Source: Terriglobia bacterium | GTDB taxonomy: Bacteria; Acidobacteriota; Terriglobia; Bryobacterales; Bryobacteraceae | Assembly: GCA_010084195.1 (NCBI GenBank) | Contig: RGPS01000022.1 | Location: 1-44,734, forward strand | DNA length: 44,734 nucleotides | Direction: 5' to 3' | Part shown: positions 35,402 through 42,717 of the stretch, in pieces | Position numbering within the stretch: the stretch's first letter is position 1 | How the letters are laid out: every line of letters begins with the position of its first letter | Made by a program: the position numbers and the translations under genes | The notes under the pieces: model-generated | Seen by the model: the letters and a program-made list of their open reading frames with translations, nothing else | Databases searched by the model: none | What the model was told of the DNA's origin: nothing

Positions 35402-36475
35402 ATGCCGGTCGGACCACCTTTGGTAAACTCGCCTCAGGTGACAGGCCTCCCCTCTCCACGAATCCTGGTCCCTCTTTTGAGAGAGGACCCGGATTTCTCT
35501 GGCCTTGATGACCCGGGACACTGGGCGGAAATTCAGGAGACTGCGGTGGCGCGCCGCATCGCTGCTGTGGTCGCCTATGCAGTCAGGCCCAGAGTTTCAC
35601 CCGTGCAGCGTGAATGGTGCGATCAGATCCTGACCGACAGCTGGAAGCGCCACGACGAATGTATTCGTCAGCTCGATTTTGTCCTCGGGCTATTCTCGCA
35701 GGGTGGAATCGAGGTATTGTCCCTGAAGGGCCCAATTTTAGGCCGGAGGCACTTTCCCGTGCCCTTTCTTCGAAGGCCTTCCGTAGATATCGATCTGGCT
35801 ATTCGAGAGTCGGATTTGGAACGGGCAGCCAACCATCTGGTCGCAAACGGTTACAGGCAGCAGGGCAGCATCAGCGAGGCAAAGCTCACCAATCACCATT
35901 TGGTGATGTATTCGTCGAACCGCCCCAGAGTGGAGCTTCACACCCGCCTCAGCCATGGGCCGCGTGGCATTCGGGTTGACGAATTCTTCGGGCGGGCCGC
36001 AGTCCACCAATTGCCCACCGGTCGTGCGGCAGCTATCCCGTCCGCAGGCGATGAGTTGCTGGGCTTACTTCTCCACTTCGCAAATGACCGTTTTTCCTCA
36101 TTTTTTCACATGTACGAACTCCGCAGAGTTTGGCGGTCTGCCCACCCGGACCTGCAAGCCGAGGTTATCTCCCGTGCGACCGCACACCGCTTCGCGGCAG
36201 TACTGTGGCTGACCGACCTGGCATTCCAGCTGGTTTGGTCCGAGACTTTTCTCCCAGAGGGTGTCTCAGTGCCAAACACATGGCTTCAACATAGATTGAA
36301 CAGTCACCTGCTGGCTGAGATGGAGAAGAATGTAGCCACCATAGGACCCCGGACTTTGGCAAGAAGGCTCAAGGGGCGGTGGCTCGATCTGCAAACAACA
36401 GATAGTGGTAGTGATGCCCTGGTGATGATTGTGCTGATTCTAAGAGTCGCTCGACGCGAACTCTTTCGCATATGA
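35402..36475 (+). CDS. nucleotidyltransferase of the lasso-associated type
   Basis: A 357-residue protein of the NTP_transf_5-like group: VLSLKGPILGRRHFPVPFLR, RRPSVDIDLAIRESDLERAA (catalytic DxD, Asp129 and Asp131), LVMYSSNRPRVELHTRLSHG and a helical C-terminal half. Such nucleotidyltransferase genes recur in lasso-peptide clusters, especially in proteobacteria and acidobacteria, where they are assumed to attach a nucleotide or phosphate-linked group; the product here is unknown. It is divergent from the B2 gene with only 32 bases between starts. Sequence upstream holds no clear Shine-Dalgarno for ATG 35402. Confidence 0.82.
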   Translation: MPVGPPLVNSPQVTGLPSPRILVPLLREDPDFSGLDDPGHWAEIQETAVARRIAAVVAYAVRPRVSPVQREWCDQILTDSWKRHDECIRQLDFVLGLFSQGGIEVLSLKGPILGRRHFPVPFLRRPSVDIDLAIRESDLERAANHLVANGYRQQGSISEAKLTNHHLVMYSSNRPRVELHTRLSHGPRGIRVDEFFGRAAVHQLPTGRAAAIPSAGDELLGLLLHFANDRFSSFFHMYELRRVWRSAHPDLQAEVISRATAHRFAAVLWLTDLAFQLVWSETFLPEGVSVPNTWLQHRLNSHLLAEMEKNVATIGPRTLARRLKGRWLDLQTTDSGSDALVMIVLILRVARRELFRI

Positions 36476-36520
36476 GCGTGGTTGCGATGAGGCACGGTGG
36501 TAAGACCCACTGGCTGCGCC

Positions 36521-36570
36521 CCCAAAAACAATCCGGGCACATCTCTCATTTATTTGAGAGATGCGCCCGG
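36521..36570 (-). terminator. Rho-independent terminator of the PEP-CTERM gene
   Basis: CCGGGC-x-CATCTCTCA and its complement form a ~15-bp stem around TTTAT (36533-36570); read on the minus strand it is followed by a T-rich ATTGTTTTTGGG. It lies 24 bases past the PEP-CTERM stop codon. Confidence 0.8.
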
Positions 36571-36593
36571 AGAGGAAGTTTAAAGATGTTGAC

Positions 36594-37628
36594 CTAGTTC
36601 TTGCGGCGGCGGAAGTAGCAAACCGAGCCTAAGCCGGCAAAGGCCAGGAACACGGTAGAGGGCTCTGGAACCTGCGATGGATCAATTTGGTTGAGCGTAA
36701 CCGCTGAGAGAGCAGCTCTGGTATTCTCGAACCCCACTGACTGACCTGCCGACAGTTGATTCCTGATCGTGATAGAGACGAGAAAATCGGTTGCGTAAAA
36801 TGACCCGAAGTCAAAAGTCTGATAATCCAGAACCACGTTTCCCGTCGTTGATGCATATCGATTCGTGGCACCGGTCGTATACCCGCTGGTGTAGGCATTT
36901 GCTGCCGTAACCGTACCATTGCCAGCGTTGGCATTGTACGTTCCCGAAAGAGTCGTGGCAATGTTGACCCCCGCAACAGTTGTGGGCGTGCTGGATGTCG
37001 CATTTACAGACGAGCGAATCGTCTGTCCATTCACGAGGTCAAACCGGGCGATCTTAACAGGGTTGACGCCTCCGCCACCATTCGATGAATCGTCGAAGCG
37101 GAACTCGACGGTGGTGTTCTGCTGGTTAATTCCACCCCAATAATCGTTTAACAGAGTGTAAACCTTATCTACGCCGTAGATACCGACAGCAACGACAAAG
37201 GAAGACGGCGTCGTCGTTGTGGCGGCTGTAATCCAGGTGCTCCGTGTCGTGAAGGACGGATCATTTTCACGCTCAAAAGTCACCCCACCCGCAACGATCG
37301 TGTCCGTCGTGGGCGCAGCTGCCGGAGCAGCGGTCGAAAACAAGCTGGGTGAGTAGGTGCTGGCCTGAATGTTGAACCCGGTCCCCGTCGAAGGAACCAC
37401 ACAGTTGTTCCAACCGGTAGCGCTGGTGCTGGGTGTATTCGAAGCGCCCGAGCAGGACGTTGTGCTCGCCGGATTGGGATTGGTCGTGACGTTGAGCACA
37501 GGATTCATGTACTCCTTCGTCAAGCCATTTGTACCAGCCGTGCCGGTTCCAATTGCGATCTGCCCTGCATTCAGGGTCCACGCACTGGCTATTGCCGCCA
37601 CGCAGGCAGCTATGTAGCGAGTAGTCAT
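36594..37628 (-). CDS. PEP-CTERM sorting-signal exported protein
   Basis: A 344-residue secreted protein. ATG at 37628 has GGAGG 8 bases upstream and starts a signal peptide (MTTRYIAACVAAIASAWTL, N-A-G-Q). The body is rich in Thr, Ser, Ala, Asn and Gly with beta-strand character (for example TTDTIVAGGVTFERENDPSF). The C-terminus is a classic sorting signal: VPEPSTVFLAFAGLG, then SVCYF and RRRKN. These proteins are cleaved and anchored by an exosortase, which is not in this window, and are linked to exopolysaccharide or biofilm. Its position between lasso genes looks like an independent insertion. Confidence 0.88.
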   Translation of the reverse strand: MTTRYIAACVAAIASAWTLNAGQIAIGTGTAGTNGLTKEYMNPVLNVTTNPNPASTTSCSGASNTPSTSATGWNNCVVPSTGTGFNIQASTYSPSLFSTAAPAAAPTTDTIVAGGVTFERENDPSFTTRSTWITAATTTTPSSFVVAVGIYGVDKVYTLLNDYWGGINQQNTTVEFRFDDSSNGGGGVNPVKIARFDLVNGQTIRSSVNATSSTPTTVAGVNIATTLSGTYNANAGNGTVTAANAYTSGYTTGATNRYASTTGNVVLDYQTFDFGSFYATDFLVSITIRNQLSAGQSVGFENTRAALSAVTLNQIDPSQVPEPSTVFLAFAGLGSVCYFRRRKN

Positions 37629-37826
37629 AAAAATTTCCTCCGGAACGGGAAGATCCCGACCTATGTAATGAGGATACAACGAGAAATCGCATTTTCAATC
37701 ATCAAAATTGTGGGGCAGGGAGCCAGCAGGTCCAGTACCATAACATTTCTTTTGTTTTTTATAACTTACAAAGGACAGGCATCGGCAGTTCTGGCCTAAG
37801 GCAACTCCGCTGGAACATTTTTGCGA

Positions 37827-38741
37827 TCAAATGTATCGTGCTGCCATGTTTCGTGAATTTCTTCGCCCCTGACGAGGCTCAGCTTGGGCATTCACAAGAT
37901 CTCGTTCAACTGCCTCGACCATCTTGCCGATTCCACCAAGATCCCTGGGCCGTGAAAGGTGCCGCACCGGAGTCGCACCGAGAACCGCCGCACAGTCCCG
38001 CAGATGAGACGCAAGCAAATCTGCGCCTGCATGGCGCAGACGGATGAAACACTCTCTGGCCATAGTTGCCCATGCATCAATTGCAGTCGCGGGCAGGCAT
38101 TGGGTCGACTCGCCCGCCCCGAGTAGATATATTCTGGCGACGGGCAGCGTAGGCGGGATGCCACCGCGGTGCAAGTTCAGGCTGTGTTTGTCATATACCT
38201 GGCGGGCACTGGGGTCCAATTCAAGAAATGTTTCCGCTGCGTCCGAACACAGTCGCAGTTGCGGAGGGCCAGAACATAATTCGGTGACACCATCCCTGAC
38301 CCGGACCGGAGCCACATCATCTGCCACCACCGGGTAACCGTGCCGGTGAAATGCAGCGGCCGTGGTTGACTTGCCCTCCCCCACACGCCCCAGGAACAAA
38401 ATAGCGTGGTCGGCGATCCATACGGAGCTCGCGTGCAGTGGAAGCCAACCGCGTTGCCGCAGCAGATAGGCGAGCATTCGAGCCGACAACAGAACTCGGA
38501 TGATATCGGGGGGCGCACCGGGGAGCAGCTTTACCGTAATCTCCCGACCCTCAACAATGTAGAACTCCCCAATGTCGCGGATCTTGACAAGCTCCTCATT
38601 CAAGGTGGTCTTAGCCACTGTTTTCGGGATCTCGCCGTAGCGGATGACCACGTCCGCGCCACCGACTTCGGGAGCAGATGGGAAATCAACGAGATCAATT
38701 TCTGAATTGATGGTAAGACCGTAGGCTGAATACCGACGCAT
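37827..38741 (-). CDS. HPr-kinase-like lasso peptide kinase
   Basis: A 304-residue protein of the HPr kinase/phosphorylase fold. Walker A is LGRVGEGKSTT (residues 117-127), preceded by LHASSV (102-107) and followed by DDVAPV (141-146), all in family order. Kinases of this type in other lasso clusters phosphorylate the hydroxyl of the precursor's C-terminal residue. The precursor here ends SSSGT, so the last Thr or nearby Ser could be the target (inferred). ATG at 38741 lies 6 bases after the cyclase stop. No C-terminal DNA-binding or phosphatase part of true HPr kinase is present. Confidence 0.85.
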   Translation of the reverse strand: MRRYSAYGLTINSEIDLVDFPSAPEVGGADVVIRYGEIPKTVAKTTLNEELVKIRDIGEFYIVEGREITVKLLPGAPPDIIRVLLSARMLAYLLRQRGWLPLHASSVWIADHAILFLGRVGEGKSTTAAAFHRHGYPVVADDVAPVRVRDGVTELCSGPPQLRLCSDAAETFLELDPSARQVYDKHSLNLHRGGIPPTLPVARIYLLGAGESTQCLPATAIDAWATMARECFIRLRHAGADLLASHLRDCAAVLGATPVRHLSRPRDLGGIGKMVEAVERDLVNAQAEPRQGRRNSRNMAARYI

Positions 38742-38747
38742 GGGATC

Positions 38748-40553
38748 TTAACTGCTGAACGCAGGAAACTGACGCAGGAAATTGATCAGGTAGATAGTGC
38801 GGGGAACTGGCCCCAGCGCCGCGCTGTAGCTTACCGAGGCCTCGCTTCCTACAGGTTTTGCAAGGCTACGCAATCTGTCCACGTCAACGAGATCATGCAC
38901 CGGATCAGACTTTCGGATCCCATTGATGAATTCAATCGCTTTGGGTAGTTGCTCATTGTACCGAAGATGGTAGTCTGGCGAATACGGCAACTTGGTCGCT
39001 CGCCAGGCCAGAGACCGGGGTAGCATGTGCTCGAATGATCTCTTGGCCAGGTATCGGCGGATTCCGTTCCGGGATTTGAAGTGGGCCGGTACGGCAAGGC
39101 AAAACTCGAGGAGCTCCGGATCTCGAAATGGGCTGGCATGAAAAAAAACGGATTCTCGTGGCCGGGTGGACATGAGACCATCCAACGCCAGTGCACGTTG
39201 CACATCCTGGAGTTGTTTTTTTTGAGTGGCCGGCCAAAATGGGTAGCGAGGAAACAAGCGTCCCGGAAAAGTACGAATGAAGGAAGGGGAAAAGAAATGG
39301 GTCTCGGTACGAGGGCGGGGCCGCCACCAATAATGTTTAGCCTCACTTGCCAGGAGCCGCGCTTCGGAAATTCCACTCAATTGCCGCTTACTGCGCAGCG
39401 TACTCAGCAGCGATGGGAAGCGAAGTTGCAGCGCACTTTGAAGAAGGTAAGGGCTTGGCGACTCGCTAATGGTGTGTTCACCCCAATCACCGCTTAGTAG
39501 CATATCGGCACCATTCCCTTGAGCCACGGAAGTCACTTCATCAAGCAGAAACCTTCGTGAATACCGAATGCAGGAAGTATGAAATAGAGAAGGATCGTCA
39601 ATACCGTCAAACGGCCCACGCCCGACTGCCGGGACGTAGCGCAGTTCCATATTGTCAAGGCCGCTTAGTTCGGCCATAAATGTTCTTTCATCCGGCAGAT
39701 CAGAGTTGTCGACCTGATTAACGGCACCGAGAGCCAGAAAAGTTCTGTTGGACTTCCTGAGGCATTTCGAAAGAACCACGGCCACCACCGATGAGTCCAG
39801 GCCACCGCTGAATGCGAGAGATGGCGACTTGCTCGACGCCACCCAGCGAGACACAGCGTTTTCAACCAACTCTGCCGTCTGCGCGAAAACGTCTTCCTCT
39901 CGCACAGGCACTAAGTCGGCGTGAATTTCGGGCTGCCAATACGCGGCTACCTCCAAATGGTCCCTGCGCGCCACAAGCCAATGCCCAGGAGGCAAAGAAC
40001 ATATCCCCGCGAATAGAGTTGCCCCCGTCTCAACTTGGCACGCACCTACAAACCTGGTAGCAGCGAGGGTTTCTAAATTGAGAACTCTGTGGATGCGAAA
40101 CCCTTCCAGCATGCTCTGCATGTCGCCCGCAAAGGCGAAACAGGAAGGGGTCCGATGGTACACAAAAGGGAGTGACCCCAAGTGGTCACGACAGGCAAAG
40201 AGTTCGCGACGTTGCGCATCCCAGATGGAGAATGAGTAACGTCCAGCCAGGACTTTAGGCATCTCCGTGCCCCACCGAGCATAAGCATGAAGGATCAGGC
40301 TAAAGTTGGAACCTCCGCCTGAGGATTCGCAGCCCAACGCTCTGCCGAGCGCGTTACCGTTTGAAAGGTCGCAGTGACCTAAAAAAAAAAGGTGTGGGAG
40401 GGCCTCCGTCCAGCCGAAACCGGATTCCATCCCCGCGAAATGTTCGCAAAATCGATAGTGAGGGAAGCGACAAAACTCCGCAGCTTGATTGAGCCCCGGA
40501 TCCTCGAAATTAACTAATCCCAAAAACGACTTGGCTGGCCAAAACCCCAACAC
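38748..40553 (-). CDS. lasso peptide isopeptide-bond-forming cyclase (AsnB-like)
   Basis: A 601-residue asparagine-synthetase-like cyclase that adenylates the ring Asp/Glu side chain and closes the macrolactam with the core N-terminus. The N-terminal glutaminase-like domain (1-200) lacks the N-terminal Cys nucleophile, as expected for lasso cyclases. The ATP-binding PPi loop is SGGLDSS (249-255); DMLLSGDWGEHT is the second nucleotide motif. The start is GTG at 40553, 10 bases after the precursor stop, with AGGTAA as likely Shine-Dalgarno. Part of the precursor-cyclase-kinase transcription unit. Confidence 0.88.
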   Translation of the reverse strand: MLGFWPAKSFLGLVNFEDPGLNQAAEFCRFPHYRFCEHFAGMESGFGWTEALPHLFFLGHCDLSNGNALGRALGCESSGGGSNFSLILHAYARWGTEMPKVLAGRYSFSIWDAQRRELFACRDHLGSLPFVYHRTPSCFAFAGDMQSMLEGFRIHRVLNLETLAATRFVGACQVETGATLFAGICSLPPGHWLVARRDHLEVAAYWQPEIHADLVPVREEDVFAQTAELVENAVSRWVASSKSPSLAFSGGLDSSVVAVVLSKCLRKSNRTFLALGAVNQVDNSDLPDERTFMAELSGLDNMELRYVPAVGRGPFDGIDDPSLFHTSCIRYSRRFLLDEVTSVAQGNGADMLLSGDWGEHTISESPSPYLLQSALQLRFPSLLSTLRSKRQLSGISEARLLASEAKHYWWRPRPRTETHFFSPSFIRTFPGRLFPRYPFWPATQKKQLQDVQRALALDGLMSTRPRESVFFHASPFRDPELLEFCLAVPAHFKSRNGIRRYLAKRSFEHMLPRSLAWRATKLPYSPDYHLRYNEQLPKAIEFINGIRKSDPVHDLVDVDRLRSLAKPVGSEASVSYSAALGPVPRTIYLINFLRQFPAFSS

Positions 40554-40563
40554 ATTGATTTAC

Positions 40564-40719
40564 CTAAGTTCCCGAGGAACTATTGTCAGTATCTGGGTTC
40601 CCGTCGCCGCCTAACGTTGCGGCCCCCAGAACAAACGCTTGAATGGAGCCCAAATTCACCAGACGCGGCGTTGAATAGCCAGCTGCCTGAGTCTTGTCCT
40701 GAATTTTTGATGAATACAT
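40564..40719 (-). CDS. lasso peptide precursor
   Basis: A 51-residue precursor. The leader has the YxxPxL recognition motif (YSTPRLVNLGS, residues 15-25) and ends with T35-L36, the conserved Thr at -2. The predicted core is residues 37-51, GGDGNPDTDNSSSGT: Gly1 would link to Asp9 (ring of nine) or Asp7 (ring of seven); the short Ser-rich tail ends in Thr. ATG at 40719 has AAGGGG six bases upstream; longer in-frame TTG start at 40800 is unlikely. The gene is directly followed by cyclase and kinase. Core length and ring size are inferences; family call is strong from motif plus context. Confidence 0.85.
   Translation of the reverse strand: MYSSKIQDKTQAAGYSTPRLVNLGSIQAFVLGAATLGGDGNPDTDNSSSGT
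40567..40611 (-). other. predicted lasso core peptide
   Basis: Encodes the 15 core residues after the leader Thr-Leu. It is very acidic and small-residue rich: three Asp, five Gly/Pro in the ring, Ser-Ser-Ser-Gly-Thr tail. No bulky plug residue is present in the tail. Confidence 0.65.
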
Positions 40720-40743
40720 AACGCCCCTTGACTGTTTGTAAAA

Positions 40744-40763
40744 CGGGGAAACATCTTTCCCCG
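40744..40763 (-). promoter_or_regulatory. perfect hairpin upstream of the lasso precursor
   Basis: CGGGGAAA and TTTCCCCG pair in an 8-bp stem with a four-base loop, ending 25 bases before the precursor ATG. It could be a leader-mRNA structure or an operator. No T-tract follows. Confidence 0.4.
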
Positions 40764-41210
40764 ATGCGTAATGATTGCAGAACGACCCCGGCGAGATCAA
40801 TACCCCGGGACCGTTTGCAGTACCAGTACCAGTGTTAACTTGCTCTGGGCAGCCCGGGCGGCAACCATCGCCTGGACTCTTTTCACTTTGTTGTTAATAC
40901 TGCTGCGTCAGTGCAAAATCGAATCGCCGGTGCCACCGCAGTTTGCCTGAAGCCAACAGGCCGTGGAAATGACTTGGTGGTGGAAACCGAGGAAAACCCC
41001 AGACCGGTTTCCCGACTTTTCCACTCGCCGCCAGAGACGACCGTTCCGGCTGGCTCTTCATACACCAAAACTAAGGAAGGGACATCGGTCGCTACGCTTC
41101 CTCCTGCCCCCAGTTTCATGCTCATTCTTCGATTGGAAAATGCTGGGGAAAGAAGGGCTAAAGGAGGAACGGCTGATGTTTTTTTCACGCGAACCGTGAT
41201 TTGGTTTCCG
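40764..41210. other. 447-base stretch without recognisable gene
   Basis: Between the precursor leader region and the cyclase remnant. A 101-codon minus frame (41188-40883) has shadow-like composition and no PqqD or other domain. Near 40821 there is a tandem AGTACC repeat (CAGTACCAGTACCAG). A promoter for the lasso genes should lie here, but no convincing -35/-10 was found. Confidence 0.5.
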
Positions 41211-41630
41211 TCATCGAATCTGAAAGCCCGAGAACTGTCGGAGAAAATGAACCAGATTCACCGTTGTCGGCACCCCAGCCGCAGATTTAGACTGGATCGT
41301 CGGTCGCCCCGGAGGGCGCCCGAGATCACTGTTCGGCTGGAGGTGCCGCGCCAGTTCGTCTACATCGACCACTTCCCGGACAGGATCGGACTTCCGGAGG
41401 CCCCGCACAAATTCGCGGACTCCGCCGAGTTGCCGGTTGTACCTCAAGGCGTAGTCGGGTGAACCTTGCATTTGGTGTCGACGCCAGGACAACTCCGGAG
41501 GCAGGATCGACTCGAACGCCTTCCGAACAAGATATCGCCCATATCCTTCCCGCGACTTGAAAACGGCAGGAACGGCGAGGCAGTATTCGATCAGATCTTT
41601 GTCATTGAGTGGGCAGGAATACCCCGTCAC
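41211..41630 (-). pseudogene. C-terminal remnant of a lasso cyclase/AsnB gene
   Basis: A 139-codon fragment starting inside a conserved block: NDKDLIEYCLAVPAVFKSRE, then YLVRKAFESILPPELSWR, SPDYALRYNRQLGGVREF, RKSDPVREVVDVDELARHL and VNLVHFLRQFSGFQIR. It aligns block by block with the last ~125 residues of the lasso cyclase at 38748-40553 (LEFCLAVPAHFKSR, RKSDPVHDLVDVDRLR, INFLRQFPAF). The ATP-binding and glutaminase-like domains are gone. It abuts the stop of the ATP-grasp gene, so an ancestral second cyclase gene was cut here. GTG at 41630 is only a formal start. Confidence 0.8.
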
Positions 41631-41640
41631 ATACTCGGGT

Positions 41641-42714
41641 TTAGGGAAATTCAGATGCCCAGCGCTGCAATAGCGGCACCAAAGGGATAGTGGCCATTCC
41701 CTGAACCGCAGACAGGTTGGCCAAAATCCAGTCGCCGCAGGTGTTGCCTTCGAGAATGATTGGACCGCGAGGCGTTAGCATCAGATCCCAGTTCACAACG
41801 GGCAGCCCCGGTACCAGAGCCATTGCCTGAAGCACCATTTCTGCAGCACGCCTAAAGTCTTGTACAGGGGAGCCTGTCAGCGGAGCCTGATTCCATGGCA
41901 GCACCGCATACCTGACCCCAGGGTAGAGAAACCAGATCCCGGCACCCATGAGCCCCGTGCGCGTATCGACAGGAACACGAATCTGCCCTCTGATGAAGTT
42001 TTGGGGCCTCTCGCCCGGTACGTCGAACGCGAGCAGGGCACTGTGGAGAAATGGAAGCTCGCCCGGATTCCGCGCCGTAGTCAGGCGGAGCAGGGGCCCC
42101 GTCAGACAGGCCTGTACCAGAGTGTCATCCCGAACGTCCCCGTCTAGCGAGGCCGCATCCTTTATTACCCTTGCCCCTCTTCCGCCTGAACCATATCGGG
42201 GCTTGATGAACAAGGTCCCGGGATGGGTCCACGCCGGGGCGTCCGCAGGGAGGCCCCCACCGGGGCGGACCAACCCCAACAAAGGAGGTACCTCCAGACC
42301 GACCCGTTCCAGTAGCTGGCCGGTGGCAAACTTATCACTCAACAGAGCATGCTCGGCGGGGGCCCCCAGCGTTGAGAGCAACCGTCCCGCTGCCCGACCG
42401 GGCAGGGGGTGCAAACCGGGCGGCGGGAAAAACTCACGCCAAACCCATGCTTCATTGGGGCGTGCGCCGCTTCGCAGACAATCGAGGAACAGGCGCATCG
42501 TGCGGCCCGTGGGGTAGCTCCAGACGTTACGTGTACAGGCTGCTACCCACGCGAGCCGCGCCAAAGGAATCAACAGGGGGCGGCTCCACCACGGCACCCG
42601 ACGCCAAAACGCGGCCGCCCCCCTTCGGCGGAGCTCGTCCAGACTTCCTTGCGCCGGAGAGAACAGACCCTGGCCATCGTACGGCAGACTTCGCCAAAGC
42701 CTGAGTGCCCGCAT
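41641..42714 (-). CDS. ATP-grasp protein, sugar-transfer-associated type
   Basis: A 357-residue ATP-grasp enzyme. The ATP lid and grasp motifs are FIKPRYGSGGRGARVIKDA (about 178-196), a TLVQACLTGPLL strand, NWDLMLTPRGPIILEGNTCG, followed by DW (about 310-332). The layout fits the ATPgrasp_ST (sugar-transfer associated) group, which probably ligates a carboxylate to an amine or similar. It begins three bases after the stop of the truncated cyclase gene and runs in the same direction, so the two were co-transcribed. A role in modifying a second peptide is suggested by context only. Confidence 0.78.
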   Translation of the reverse strand: MRALRLWRSLPYDGQGLFSPAQGSLDELRRRGAAAFWRRVPWWSRPLLIPLARLAWVAACTRNVWSYPTGRTMRLFLDCLRSGARPNEAWVWREFFPPPGLHPLPGRAAGRLLSTLGAPAEHALLSDKFATGQLLERVGLEVPPLLGLVRPGGGLPADAPAWTHPGTLFIKPRYGSGGRGARVIKDAASLDGDVRDDTLVQACLTGPLLRLTTARNPGELPFLHSALLAFDVPGERPQNFIRGQIRVPVDTRTGLMGAGIWFLYPGVRYAVLPWNQAPLTGSPVQDFRRAAEMVLQAMALVPGLPVVNWDLMLTPRGPIILEGNTCGDWILANLSAVQGMATIPLVPLLQRWASEFP

Positions 42715-42717
42715 ATG

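Noticed and set aside
40883..41188. Minus-strand frame tested as the missing lasso B1 (PqqD-like) protein
   Set aside because: No PqqD-type strands or winged-helix pattern; Ser/Val/Pro-rich random-looking sequence.
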